Assembly (NCBI GenBank): GCA_045802605.1
Contig: JBJMQS010000046.1
Location: forward strand, 1-60,275
Reading direction: 5' to 3'
From: JBJMQS01 sp045802605
GTDB taxonomy: Bacteria > Planctomycetota > Planctomycetia > Gemmatales > Gemmataceae
Length of the DNA stretch: 60,275 nt
In this document: piece by piece, positions 53,386-60,275 of the stretch
Numbering within the stretch: position 1 is the stretch's first letter
Layout: each line of letters opens with the position of its first letter
Position numbers and translations under genes: made by a program
Notes under the pieces: generated by a model
The model's input: the letters and a program-made list of their open reading frames with translations, nothing else
Told to the model about the DNA's origin: nothing
The model's database searches: none

Positions 53386-54342
53386 ATGTCCGACTCCATC
53401 GTCGATGAAATCCTGACCCTCAAGAAGCGCGAAGACGCCACTATCCTGGCCCACTACTACCAGGAAGGCGAGATTCAGGAGCTCGCCGACTTCACCGGCG
53501 ACAGCCTCAAGCTCGCCCGGGCCGCGACCACGGTGAACACGAGCACCATCGTCTTTTGCGGCGTCCACTTCATGGCCGAGACCGCGAAGATTCTCAATCC
53601 GACCAAGCGCGTGCTGCTACCCGACCTCGAAGCCGGCTGTTCCCTCGCCGATTCGTGCCCGGCCGAGAAGTTGGCGCGATATCAGGAGATGCTGCGGATC
53701 AATGGTCGGCGGTTTCAAACGGTGACCTACATCAATAGCACCGCGGCCGTGAAGGCGCTCTCCGACTGGATCGTCACCTCCGGCAACGCGGAAGAGATCA
53801 TTCGCCGGGTGCCGAAGGATGTCGAGATTCTCTTTGTGCCGGACCAGCACCTTGGCGCGTATCTGGAAGAGGTGACGGGCCGGCCAATGATCAAGTGGAA
53901 TGGCTCGTGCATGGTCCACGAGATCTTCTCGCTGCAGGATTTGCTGGCGATGAAGAAGCGATTCCCAGACGGCAAAACGATCGCGCACCCGGAATGCCCG
54001 GCCAACATTCGCGAGCACTCCGATTTCATCGGCGGCACCGAGGCGATGCTCAAGTACGTCGCCGGCTTCGCGGAGTCGACCGATTTCCTCATCGCCACCG
54101 AAGCCAACATGCTCTGGCAGTTGCAAAGCAAATTCCCCCGGCACCGCTACCATCCCGTGCCAGGGATCACCTGTGCCTGCAACAAGTGTCCGCACATGGC
54201 TCGCAACACCCTGGAAAAACTGCGCGACTGCCTCCGAGACGGCCAGCCCGAGATCACTTGGCAGCCCGAATTCGACCAGGCCCGCGAAGCGCTCGAGCGC
54301 AGCTTGCTGCCCACAAAGGCCAAAGTCGTCGCGGGTGACTGA
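53386..54342 (+). CDS. nadA: Quinolinate synthase A
   Basis: 318 aa. PDLEAGCSLADSC holds Cys85, WNGSCMVHE Cys175 and CACNKCPH Cys263/265/268: the three cluster-ligand regions of the [4Fe-4S] enzyme. AHYYQEGEIQELADFTGDSL is the substrate region. It condenses iminoaspartate with dihydroxyacetone phosphate in NAD synthesis. AAGGA 8 nt upstream. NadB and NadC are not in the window. A G/A-rich palindrome follows. Confidence 0.95.
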   Translation: MSDSIVDEILTLKKREDATILAHYYQEGEIQELADFTGDSLKLARAATTVNTSTIVFCGVHFMAETAKILNPTKRVLLPDLEAGCSLADSCPAEKLARYQEMLRINGRRFQTVTYINSTAAVKALSDWIVTSGNAEEIIRRVPKDVEILFVPDQHLGAYLEEVTGRPMIKWNGSCMVHEIFSLQDLLAMKKRFPDGKTIAHPECPANIREHSDFIGGTEAMLKYVAGFAESTDFLIATEANMLWQLQSKFPRHRYHPVPGITCACNKCPHMARNTLEKLRDCLRDGQPEITWQPEFDQAREALERSLLPTKAKVVAGD

Positions 54343-54348
54343 ACATTG

Positions 54349-54430
54349 GACAAGGAGACAGGGAGAAGGGGAGACCGGGAGACAAAACCGACTCCCCTCC
54401 TTGTCTCCCGGTCTCCCTGTCTCCGTGTCT
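54349..54430. repeat. GGAGACAGGGAGA palindrome
   Basis: Perfect 15-bp stem GAGACCGGGAGACAA (54371-54385) with TTGTCTCCCGGTCTC (54401-54415), extended by imperfect GGAGACAGGG pairing. Between nadA and the threonine dehydrogenase gene, same strand. Confidence 0.65.
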
Positions 54431-54447
54431 ACTTCTAGAATCTCTCC

Positions 54448-55470
54448 ATGACTCGAAAATCTGTAGTGCTCATCACCGGTGCTGGCGGCGAAATTGGCCA
54501 TGGCCTGATCGCCCAAATCGCGGCCGACGATCAGCAAGCGATCATCACGCTCGATCTCAACCCGCTCGATCGCGAGTTGCAGCCGTTCGTCCGCCGGCAC
54601 GTCGTTGGTTCGATTCTCGACAGTTATCTGTTGGACACGATTCAGTCCGAGTACGAGATCGACTTGATCTTTCACTTGGCCGCGTTGCTTTCGACGCGCA
54701 GCGAGTTTGCGCCGATGGCGGCCCACCGCGTCAATGTCGAAGGCACGATGGCGATGCTCGAGTTCGCTCAACGGCAGGGCGAGTCGCATGGCCGGCCGGT
54801 GCGCTTTCTCTATCCATCATCCATCGCCGCGTACGGTATGACATCGATCGACGCCAAGCGTCAGGCTGGCCAGGTAAAGGAAGACGTCTGCAACACGCCG
54901 ACGACGATGTATGGCTGCAACAAACTCTACTGCGAAATGCTGGGCCAATATTACGCCGATCATTACAAGCAACTCTCGGCCGAGCCGGCGGGGAGGAAGG
55001 TGGACTTCCGTTGCCTGCGATTCCCGGGCCTGATCTCGGCCGTGACGACACCCAGCGGCGGCACCTCGGATTACGCGCCCGAGATGCTCCATGCGGCCGC
55101 CCAGGGCAAGAAATATGATTGCTTCGTCCGGCCCGACACCCGTATCCCGTTCATGGCGATGCCGGACGGCGTCGATGCGTTGCTTGGCCTCGCCGCCGCC
55201 CCACGCGAACGACTCACTCGTCCGGTGTACAATGTTGCCGCATTCAACCCGAGCGCGCAAGAGATCCGCGAGATCGTGGGTCGCGAATTTCCCAAGGCCG
55301 AGATCGATTTCAAAATCGACGCGAAACGGCAGGGCATCGTCGATAGCTGGCCCGAGGATGTAGATGACTCGGCGGCGCGAAAAGATTGGGGCTTCGCCCC
55401 CAAATATGACCTCCGGCGAGCGTTTACAGAGTATTTGATGCCGACGATCAAGAAGCAATATTTCCGATAA
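54448..55470 (+). CDS. L-threonine 3-dehydrogenase, SDR type
   Basis: 340 aa. VVLITGAGGEIGHGL at the N-terminus and YGCNK (Tyr-x-x-x-Lys) as catalytic pair; GTSDYAPEMLHAAAQGKKYDCFVRPDTRIPFMAMPDGVDALLGL, VYNVAAFNPSA and DSWPEDVDDSAARKDWGF match the bacterial SDR-type threonine dehydrogenases. It makes 2-amino-3-oxobutanoate, which Kbl (48288) cleaves. Its TAA stop overlaps the 82-nt palindrome by two bases. General epimerase remains possible but less likely. Confidence 0.85.
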   Translation: MTRKSVVLITGAGGEIGHGLIAQIAADDQQAIITLDLNPLDRELQPFVRRHVVGSILDSYLLDTIQSEYEIDLIFHLAALLSTRSEFAPMAAHRVNVEGTMAMLEFAQRQGESHGRPVRFLYPSSIAAYGMTSIDAKRQAGQVKEDVCNTPTTMYGCNKLYCEMLGQYYADHYKQLSAEPAGRKVDFRCLRFPGLISAVTTPSGGTSDYAPEMLHAAAQGKKYDCFVRPDTRIPFMAMPDGVDALLGLAAAPRERLTRPVYNVAAFNPSAQEIREIVGREFPKAEIDFKIDAKRQGIVDSWPEDVDDSAARKDWGFAPKYDLRRAFTEYLMPTIKKQYFR

Positions 55471-55550
55471 ACCATTGAACCACAGAGACACAGAGAGCAC
55501 AGAGAAATGCATTTCTCTGTGCTCTCTGTGTCTCTGTGGTTCAATGGTTT
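55469..55550. repeat. Perfect 82-nt palindrome (CACAGAG family)
   Basis: 41-nt halves 55469-55509 and 55510-55550 are exact reverse complements, no loop, centre ATGCAT. Left end includes the last two bases of the threonine-dehydrogenase stop; right end encodes the last two residues and stop of the aminotransferase. It contains GAACCACAGAGACACAGAG. Confidence 0.9.
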
Positions 55551-56659
55551 GGTGTTGCCAACTTTAACAAAATCTCGATCCCTCGCTCCAGCGTCTCCTC
55601 GCTCACGGCGTAACTGATCCGCACGTGGGTATCGCGCTTTGAAAAAACGGTACCGGGAATCAATAACAGGTTCTGCTCGATGGCCTTCGTTGCGAAGTCG
55701 GTGCCGGTGCCGTGCGGGCACTTGGCGAAGAGGTAGAACGCCCCGCCGGGTGCTGTAAATTCGTAGTGGCCTTGGAGTGCGGCAACCAGCCGATCGCGGT
55801 TGAGGCTATATGCCGCAACCTCCCTGGACATATCCACGTCGCAAGCGACCGCCCCGGCGTGCTGCACCATGCTTGGCGCGCAGACAAAGCTGAACTGTTG
55901 CAACTTCGCCATTTGATCGATCAACACGGCTGGTCCGTGGGCGAAGCCGAGTCGCCAGCCAGTGATGCCATAGGTCTTGCCGAAGCCATCGACGACGAGC
56001 GTGCTCGGCAAGAACTCCGCGGGGCTCGTGGCCGGGCCATCGTAAGCGAAGCGGTGATAAATCTGATCGCTGACGAGAAGCACACCATGCTTGTCAGCCA
56101 GCGCCGCCAAATCGCGCACCGCATCGCGGCTTGGAACCATTCCCGTCGGGTTGGCGGGGGTGTTGAACAGGATCATCTTGGTCCGCGGCGTGATTGCCTG
56201 GCGAACTTTGTCCACGTCCAGCGCGAAATCGGGATAAGTGTCGATGACCACGGGCACGCCGCCGTTGAGCGTGACCATCGGCAGATACGCCACGAAGTAC
56301 GGATCGAAGACGATTACCTCGTCACCCGGATCGATGGTGGCCAGCGTCGCCAGCATGAGGCCGCCGCTGGTGCCACTGGTGACGATCACGTCGCGGTCGG
56401 AATGGTGGTATTGCTCATCGATCCAAGACTTGAGTTTCGATCGCAGCTCAGGTACGCCCTGCGTCACGGTGTAGCCATTCTTGTCGGCATCGACCGCGGA
56501 CTTGAGCGCGTCTTTGATCGGCTGGGGGACGGGGAAGTGCGGTTGGCCGATCGATAGATCCACCGGCGATTTGAGGCTGCGCGCGAGCTCGAATACCCTA
56601 CGCACACCGGACATTTCGATGGCTTTGGCCCGCGCCGACAACCAGCGGTCGATCGACAT
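55541..56659 (-). CDS. Class I/II aminotransferase (aspartate-aminotransferase-like)
   Basis: 372 aa PLP enzyme. FNTPANPTG (Asn170), VSDQIYHRF (Asp198, Tyr201), VVDGFGKTYGITGWRLG (PLP Lys228) and the C-terminal HVRISYAVSEETLERGIEIL (carboxylate-binding Arg) give the fold. It uses amino acid donors; substrate may be aspartate or aromatic residues. Its start lies 62 nt inside the 3' end of the DUF3754 gene. Ends in the 82-nt palindrome. Confidence 0.9.
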   Translation of the reverse strand: MSIDRWLSARAKAIEMSGVRRVFELARSLKSPVDLSIGQPHFPVPQPIKDALKSAVDADKNGYTVTQGVPELRSKLKSWIDEQYHHSDRDVIVTSGTSGGLMLATLATIDPGDEVIVFDPYFVAYLPMVTLNGGVPVVIDTYPDFALDVDKVRQAITPRTKMILFNTPANPTGMVPSRDAVRDLAALADKHGVLLVSDQIYHRFAYDGPATSPAEFLPSTLVVDGFGKTYGITGWRLGFAHGPAVLIDQMAKLQQFSFVCAPSMVQHAGAVACDVDMSREVAAYSLNRDRLVAALQGHYEFTAPGGAFYLFAKCPHGTGTDFATKAIEQNLLLIPGTVFSKRDTHVRISYAVSEETLERGIEILLKLATPNH

Positions 56660-57866
56660 TCGGCATCATCTCCCGAGTGAATACAGCAGTGGCGGGCAGG
56701 GCATCGAGCTTGGCGAGCGCGGCGGAAATCGGAATCGGGTGGTAACGATCGCCGATCAACCGAGCGAGGCCGATCGCTTCCACCTTCTTCATTGCATCGT
56801 CGATTTCAAAATCGATCTTCACGCCGGTCGTCTTTTCAAGCGCTTCCTCGATCGCGTCGTCGAGCGCCCCGGCCGTCATGCCATCCGTGCCTGCGAGTCT
56901 GAGCAGATAATAGTAGCCAAGAATCGTCTCTCGGCACTCTTGCTCCTCAGCGGAGTCGAGCAGGCGGAAGAGCACGCCGCCGTTGTTATCGAGGTTTTGG
57001 TAGTACAAGCTCTGTGCGAGTTTCAAATTGTAGGTCCTGAGCGAAAACTGGTAACCGTAGTACTGCCGATAGCCGTAGCCGAACATCGCCGCAATGATCC
57101 CAAGCGGGCCGTAGGTGATCGCGCCGGCCGTTGCCGCCTTGGCGATCAGGAAGAAGTTCTGGATAAACTGCCAGAGCAACACCGCCAAGCCGCTGATGAT
57201 TGAGAAACCGAGCTTGCCGCGTTCGAACTTCGGCATCTGCAGTCGGCCGCCGGGGATGAGCATTTCCAGATCAGCGGTTGGAATCTCTTTGAACAGCTTC
57301 AGGAAAATGCTGCGGGTATCGGGCGATTTGCCGAGCCGCCAGTGCTTTTTCTGCTGCAACACTAGCACGAGCCGCTGATAAATTTCGACCCGGATGGACT
57401 TAGCGCGAAACCACGTGCGCCAAGATCTGAGGACTCGTTCGCCGGTCACTTTGCCGCGAGTGTAAAGGGCAAAGCGCGAGAAGGCATCGAGTTCGATGCT
57501 CATATCCAGGCCCCAGGAGCTTGCGCCTTGTTGCGCGGCGAGCACCTGTTCACGCGAAAGCTGGACGTAATTGGCCCGAGTCAACAGGCGATCGGCATCG
57601 ACGAACAGCCGCTCAGCTTTGTCCGTGCGCTCGGCGCCTTCGACCGCATTCAGGGCATGCGTGTCGGCGTCGGGATCAAAAGGCGCGTAGTCTTCCTTGA
57701 GCCGTTCCAGCAAACGGTAGAATTCCAGATGCACGCGGTCGCAAAGTTTACCGCAGAACTTGCGGAACTCAGCCGACTCCGCCGGGGATAACTGATCGCA
57801 CAACAAGCGAACCAGTTCATGTCGGCGCAGCGGGATGAAATGTTCGCGGTCTTGGTAGCTCGCCAT
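56598..57866 (-). CDS. DUF3754-like membrane protein
   Basis: 422 aa. The N-terminal half (about 1-210) is soluble; TFRAKS-like basic segments; then FSIISGLAVLLWQFIQNFFLIAKAATAGAITYGPLGIIAAMFGYGYRQYYGY (about 228-278) gives two membrane helices. NGGVLFRLLDSAEEQECRETILGYYYLLR resembles DUF3754 (TMEM143-like). Function unknown. It may share an operon with the aminotransferase, since the two overlap. C-terminal residues after 400 are shared with the aminotransferase start region. Confidence 0.75.
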   Translation of the reverse strand: MASYQDREHFIPLRRHELVRLLCDQLSPAESAEFRKFCGKLCDRVHLEFYRLLERLKEDYAPFDPDADTHALNAVEGAERTDKAERLFVDADRLLTRANYVQLSREQVLAAQQGASSWGLDMSIELDAFSRFALYTRGKVTGERVLRSWRTWFRAKSIRVEIYQRLVLVLQQKKHWRLGKSPDTRSIFLKLFKEIPTADLEMLIPGGRLQMPKFERGKLGFSIISGLAVLLWQFIQNFFLIAKAATAGAITYGPLGIIAAMFGYGYRQYYGYQFSLRTYNLKLAQSLYYQNLDNNGGVLFRLLDSAEEQECRETILGYYYLLRLAGTDGMTAGALDDAIEEALEKTTGVKIDFEIDDAMKKVEAIGLARLIGDRYHPIPISAALAKLDALPATAVFTREMMPNVDRPLVVGAGQSHRNVRCA

Positions 57867-57890
57867 CGTTCACATCCGTGTGTCTAGCCG

Positions 57891-58754
57891 TTACCATTCC
57901 AGCGCTTCGAGTTTATCCGCCGACGAGGTGACGAGCTTTTGGCTGAGGCCTTCCAGCACGGCTGCCACATCGCTCATGCGCTCGGGCCGATCGTGCGCCT
58001 TGTGTGCCAAGCAATGATGGATAAGGTCGCACAACTCTTTCGGCGCCTCGGCACTGAATTTGGAAACGGGTTCCAGGCGGTTCGTCCATGCCTTGCTGTC
58101 CAGGGCCATTCCTTCTAGAGCGGCCCCGGTCGGCGGAATCATTCGAAACGTGACCAGACGATACATTGTCGCGCCGAAATTGAAAATGTCGGTCTGCTGG
58201 TTGACGGTTTTGTGCTTGGCAGTCTCGGGCGCCATGTATTCAGGCGTGCCCTGAACACGGTCCTTCGGCTTGCCTTTGATCCACGCCAGCCCGAAATCGA
58301 GCACCTTGACTTGGCCGGCTCGGCTGAGCATCAAGTTGCCGGGCTTGAGGTCCGCGTGCACCACCTGCCGGCGATGCATGTGCACGAGCGCCTGGGCGAC
58401 CTTGTGGAAAATCTGAACGAGCTTCGGGCAAGGCATCACCGGCATCTTGTCGAGCGTCTTGCCGTTGACGTACTCGACCAAGAGGTGCGCTTTCTTGACT
58501 CGGAAGAGCCAATCACGCTTTTCTTCAAGTGCGAATGCCTTCAAACAATTCGGTGAGTCGAGCATGCCGGCGACTTGAAACTCGTGGCGGGCCTGTTCGA
58601 GAAACTTGTGGTCTTCCGGACCATCGAGGGGAACGACTTTGAGAGCGTACTGTTTGCCGTCGGCCGCCCGGCGGACGTGGAGAATGGTGCTGTGCGCGCC
58701 CGTGCCGAGGGTGCTGATGACTTGAAATTTGCCAATCTTCTCGCCGACGTTCAC
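57891..58754 (-). CDS. Serine/threonine protein kinase
   Basis: 287 aa, GTG start 58754 with GGAGG 5 nt upstream. LGTGAHST (P-loop), ALKVV (Lys39), VVHADLKPGN (catalytic Asp135), LDFGLAW (Asp153) and APETAKHKTV. The HRD motif reads HAD, so it is a non-RD kinase. No membrane segment or sensor domain, so it must be cytosolic. The frame upstream is open to 58985 only because the repeat there has no stop codons. 24 nt before the DUF3754 gene. Confidence 0.9.
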   Translation of the reverse strand: MNVGEKIGKFQVISTLGTGAHSTILHVRRAADGKQYALKVVPLDGPEDHKFLEQARHEFQVAGMLDSPNCLKAFALEEKRDWLFRVKKAHLLVEYVNGKTLDKMPVMPCPKLVQIFHKVAQALVHMHRRQVVHADLKPGNLMLSRAGQVKVLDFGLAWIKGKPKDRVQGTPEYMAPETAKHKTVNQQTDIFNFGATMYRLVTFRMIPPTGAALEGMALDSKAWTNRLEPVSKFSAEAPKELCDLIHHCLAHKAHDRPERMSDVAAVLEGLSQKLVTSSADKLEALEW

Positions 58755-58793
58755 GGGCGCCTCCGTACGCCCATGATATTGGGAAATGCTGAT

Positions 58794-58873
58794 TAACCAC
58801 AGAGGCACAGAGACACAGAGACACAGAGAAAACCAAATCCTTGTTTTGGTTTTTTGCTGTGTCTCTGTGGTTA
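58794..58873. repeat. CACAGAG palindrome, imperfect
   Basis: TAACCACAGAGGCACAGAG (left, 58794-) and CTGTGTCTCTGTGGTTA (right, to 58873); the left arm has two extra CACAGAGA units. An inner AAAACCAAA/TTTTGGTTTT stem closes it. Follows the 58883 gene on the minus strand. Confidence 0.75.
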
Positions 58874-58882
58874 GGCTCGTGC

Positions 58883-59197
58883 TTAGCCTCGGTGATCGAC
58901 GCGCACTTCGTAGCCCTGGTGCCGGAGGGAGCGGGCAGTGCGGCGTGCTTGCTCGTGGCTCGGTGTGCAGGTATAGACTCGCCACGGTTCGCGATTGCAG
59001 GTGCGATACTCAACTTCGTACGATCGACTTTGGACATACACCGGAGCCGGCTCGTAGTATCGCTGGACGACAACTGGTTGGGCGGGCACAGGCCGGTAGC
59101 TGGGGCCGACTTGCACGGCGATGCCGAACTGCGCGGCTTGTGAGGCGGTCGCTAGGCCAAGGGCGACTAGGGTGGAGGTGAGGGCGGTGCGAAGCAT
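58883..59197 (-). CDS. Small secreted protein
   Basis: 104 aa starting at MLRTALTSTLVALGLATASQA (signal peptide), AAGGA 9 nt upstream of ATG 59197. The mature part is Tyr/Pro/Val-rich (YRPVPAQPVVVQRYYEPAPVYVQSRSYEVEYR) with two cysteines (CNREPWRVYTC). It may be an extracellular or periplasmic structural protein. Family not recognised. The frame upstream of 59197 is not supported. Confidence 0.7.
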   Translation of the reverse strand: MLRTALTSTLVALGLATASQAAQFGIAVQVGPSYRPVPAQPVVVQRYYEPAPVYVQSRSYEVEYRTCNREPWRVYTCTPSHEQARRTARSLRHQGYEVRVDHRG

Positions 59198-59340
59198 GAT
59201 TCGTGTTCCTTTTTCTCGGGCGAGGGTGGTGGGGCCAATCCAACAATCAAACGGCCCGCCAACCGTGACTTGCGCGAGTTGCGATTCTGAGCCACGTGGC
59301 GTATTGTCAACGTGGAGCGGCAAAATCCTTGAATAAACCC

Positions 59341-60237
59341 ATGCCCAATTACGTCGAGCTCGAACCCCGATTTCAGCAAGCGCTGTGGGGCGGACGCAAG
59401 CTCGCGCGACTTCCGGGCGCACCCGCCGACGGTCCCATCTCTGAAGCTTGGATGGTCAGCGATGTCGCGGGCAAGTCGAGCCGCATCGCGCGAGGCACGC
59501 ACGCCGGCGAAACCTTGCATGACACACTATCGCTATTTGGAAGATTCAATCGCTTCCCCTTGCTCGTGAAGTTGATCGACGCCCGGTTGCCGCTCTCGGT
59601 GCAAGTGCACCCCGATGATGTGAAGGCGCGCAGTGTCGCCGGCGCTGATCTTGGGAAGACCGAAGCCTGGGTCGTACTCGACGCGGAGCCGGGCAGTCGC
59701 ATCTATGCCGGGCTGCGAGACGGCGTACGCCGACCCGATTTCGAGCAAGCGATCAAGGCCGAGCGGATGGAAGATGTGCTGCACTGGTTCGAACCGAAGT
59801 CCGGCGATGGCGTGTTCCTTCCGGCCGGCACTGTGCACGCGCTGGGTGGCGGCGTGACCATCTTCGAAGTACAGCAAACGAGCGACATCACTTACCGCTT
59901 GTCCGATTGGGGCCGGGTCGATCCGGCGACCAAGAAACCGCGGGTGCTGCATATCGATGAAGGCCTGGCCTGCATCAACTTCGAAAGTGGTGCCGTGCAG
60001 CCGCGCAGAAGCGTGCCGCTCACGATCGAATGCGAATACTTTCAATTGAGCGTGAATCGCGCGGCGACCGATATTGGCGGCGATGGCAAGTGCCGGGTAC
60101 TCGTCAGCTATGGTGGCAAAACTACCGGCTGCGTGGACGTGTATCCCGAAGCCGCAGTGATTTTGTCGCCCAACGCGGGGATATGCCGGTTGACGCCAGA
60201 GCCCGGCGCATGGTTGTTGGAAGCGGTTATTCCCTAG
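59341..60237 (+). CDS. manA: Mannose-6-phosphate isomerase, class I
   Basis: 298 aa. LSVQVHPDD, KTEAWVVLDAEPGS, and LPAGTVHALGGGVTIFEVQQTSDITYRLSDWGR are the zinc-binding and active-site regions of type I phosphomannose isomerase. It interconverts mannose-6-phosphate and fructose-6-phosphate. Start ATG 59341 fits the family; no clear ribosome site is seen. Divergent from the small secreted protein gene. Confidence 0.93.
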   Translation: MPNYVELEPRFQQALWGGRKLARLPGAPADGPISEAWMVSDVAGKSSRIARGTHAGETLHDTLSLFGRFNRFPLLVKLIDARLPLSVQVHPDDVKARSVAGADLGKTEAWVVLDAEPGSRIYAGLRDGVRRPDFEQAIKAERMEDVLHWFEPKSGDGVFLPAGTVHALGGGVTIFEVQQTSDITYRLSDWGRVDPATKKPRVLHIDEGLACINFESGAVQPRRSVPLTIECEYFQLSVNRAATDIGGDGKCRVLVSYGGKTTGCVDVYPEAAVILSPNAGICRLTPEPGAWLLEAVIP

Positions 60238-60275
60238 GATTTAGAATTGAAAAGAGCGTCGAGGCGTAAGCCCGA

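Noticed and set aside
53617..54789. 390-aa minus-strand frame
   Set aside because: Antisense to nadA and the threonine dehydrogenase, both well supported.
51898..58873. CRISPR-like repeats (CACAGAG units)
   Set aside because: Units are adjacent and unevenly spaced without unique spacers, and no cas genes are present.
58755..58985. N-terminal extension of the kinase
   Set aside because: The extension is translated from the CACAGAG palindrome and the end of the next gene, while GTG 58754 has an ideal ribosome site.

Overview
The window is bacterial chromosome of a planctomycete, most likely from the Pirellulales/Gemmatales breadth of the phylum. The evidence is a set of lineage-typical genes: a HisA-like/PTPS/ATP-grasp trio of the tetrahydromethanopterin (H4MPT) C1 pathway, a DUF1571 protein, a secreted protein with the N-terminal LExLExRxxPA motif, very large pseudopilin-like proteins, and a TolC-like lipoprotein with a MacAB-type pump. 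Coding density is high, with moderately GC-rich codon use. I see no rRNA, tRNA, CRISPR array, transposase or phage gene.

Layout. 1-2.3 kb: translation genes rpsB, tsf, rpsT (minus strand). 2.3-4.6 kb: H4MPT-type trio. 4.6-6.5 kb: DUF1571 protein and an Asn/isoaspartyl hydrolase, convergent. 6.7-13.2 kb: plus-strand efflux operon (outer-membrane lipoprotein, membrane-fusion protein, ABC ATPase, MacB-like permease). 13.2-16 kb: SirB1-like protein, exonuclease, M20 peptidase. 16.3-25.1 kb: a 72-aa protein, a secreted beta-repeat protein, alpha/beta hydrolase plus enolase-superfamily epimerase, an unusual sigma factor, phospholipid N-methyltransferase, PafA-like phosphatase, TIM-barrel isomerase and a secreted terpene-cyclase-fold protein. 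25.2-26.1 kb: rplM-rpsI. 26.3-27.3 kb: membrane protein and rhodanese. 27.4-46.1 kb: a ten-gene minus-strand type II secretion/type IV pilus-like operon (two GspE/PilB ATPases, PilT, GspF, five prepilin-like proteins and a GspK-like protein of 1994 aa). 46.3-60.2 kb: sugar-nucleotide epimerase, DedA protein, Kbl, transglutaminase-like protein, SdpI/SdpR pair, NadA, threonine dehydrogenase, aminotransferase, DUF3754 protein, Ser/Thr kinase, a small secreted protein and mannose-6-phosphate isomerase.

The most unusual feature is between the genes. Six of the eight convergent junctions, and several tandem ones, hold long palindromes built of short near-repetitive units (CACAGAG, GTGGGCA, GTGGTCAG, GCAGAAGTCAG, GGAGACAGGGAGA). 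Two are perfect palindromes with no loop, 70 nt (51898-51967) and 82 nt (55469-55550). They fit almost exactly between stop codons and in several cases supply the stop codon. They look like a family of palindromic elements serving as two-way terminators.

How genes work together: Kbl and the SDR-type threonine dehydrogenase form a threonine-to-glycine route. SdpR probably represses itself and SdpI through a perfect operator-like repeat. The secretion operon supplies motor, platform and pseudopilus, but GspD, GspC/L/M and the prepilin peptidase are not in the window.
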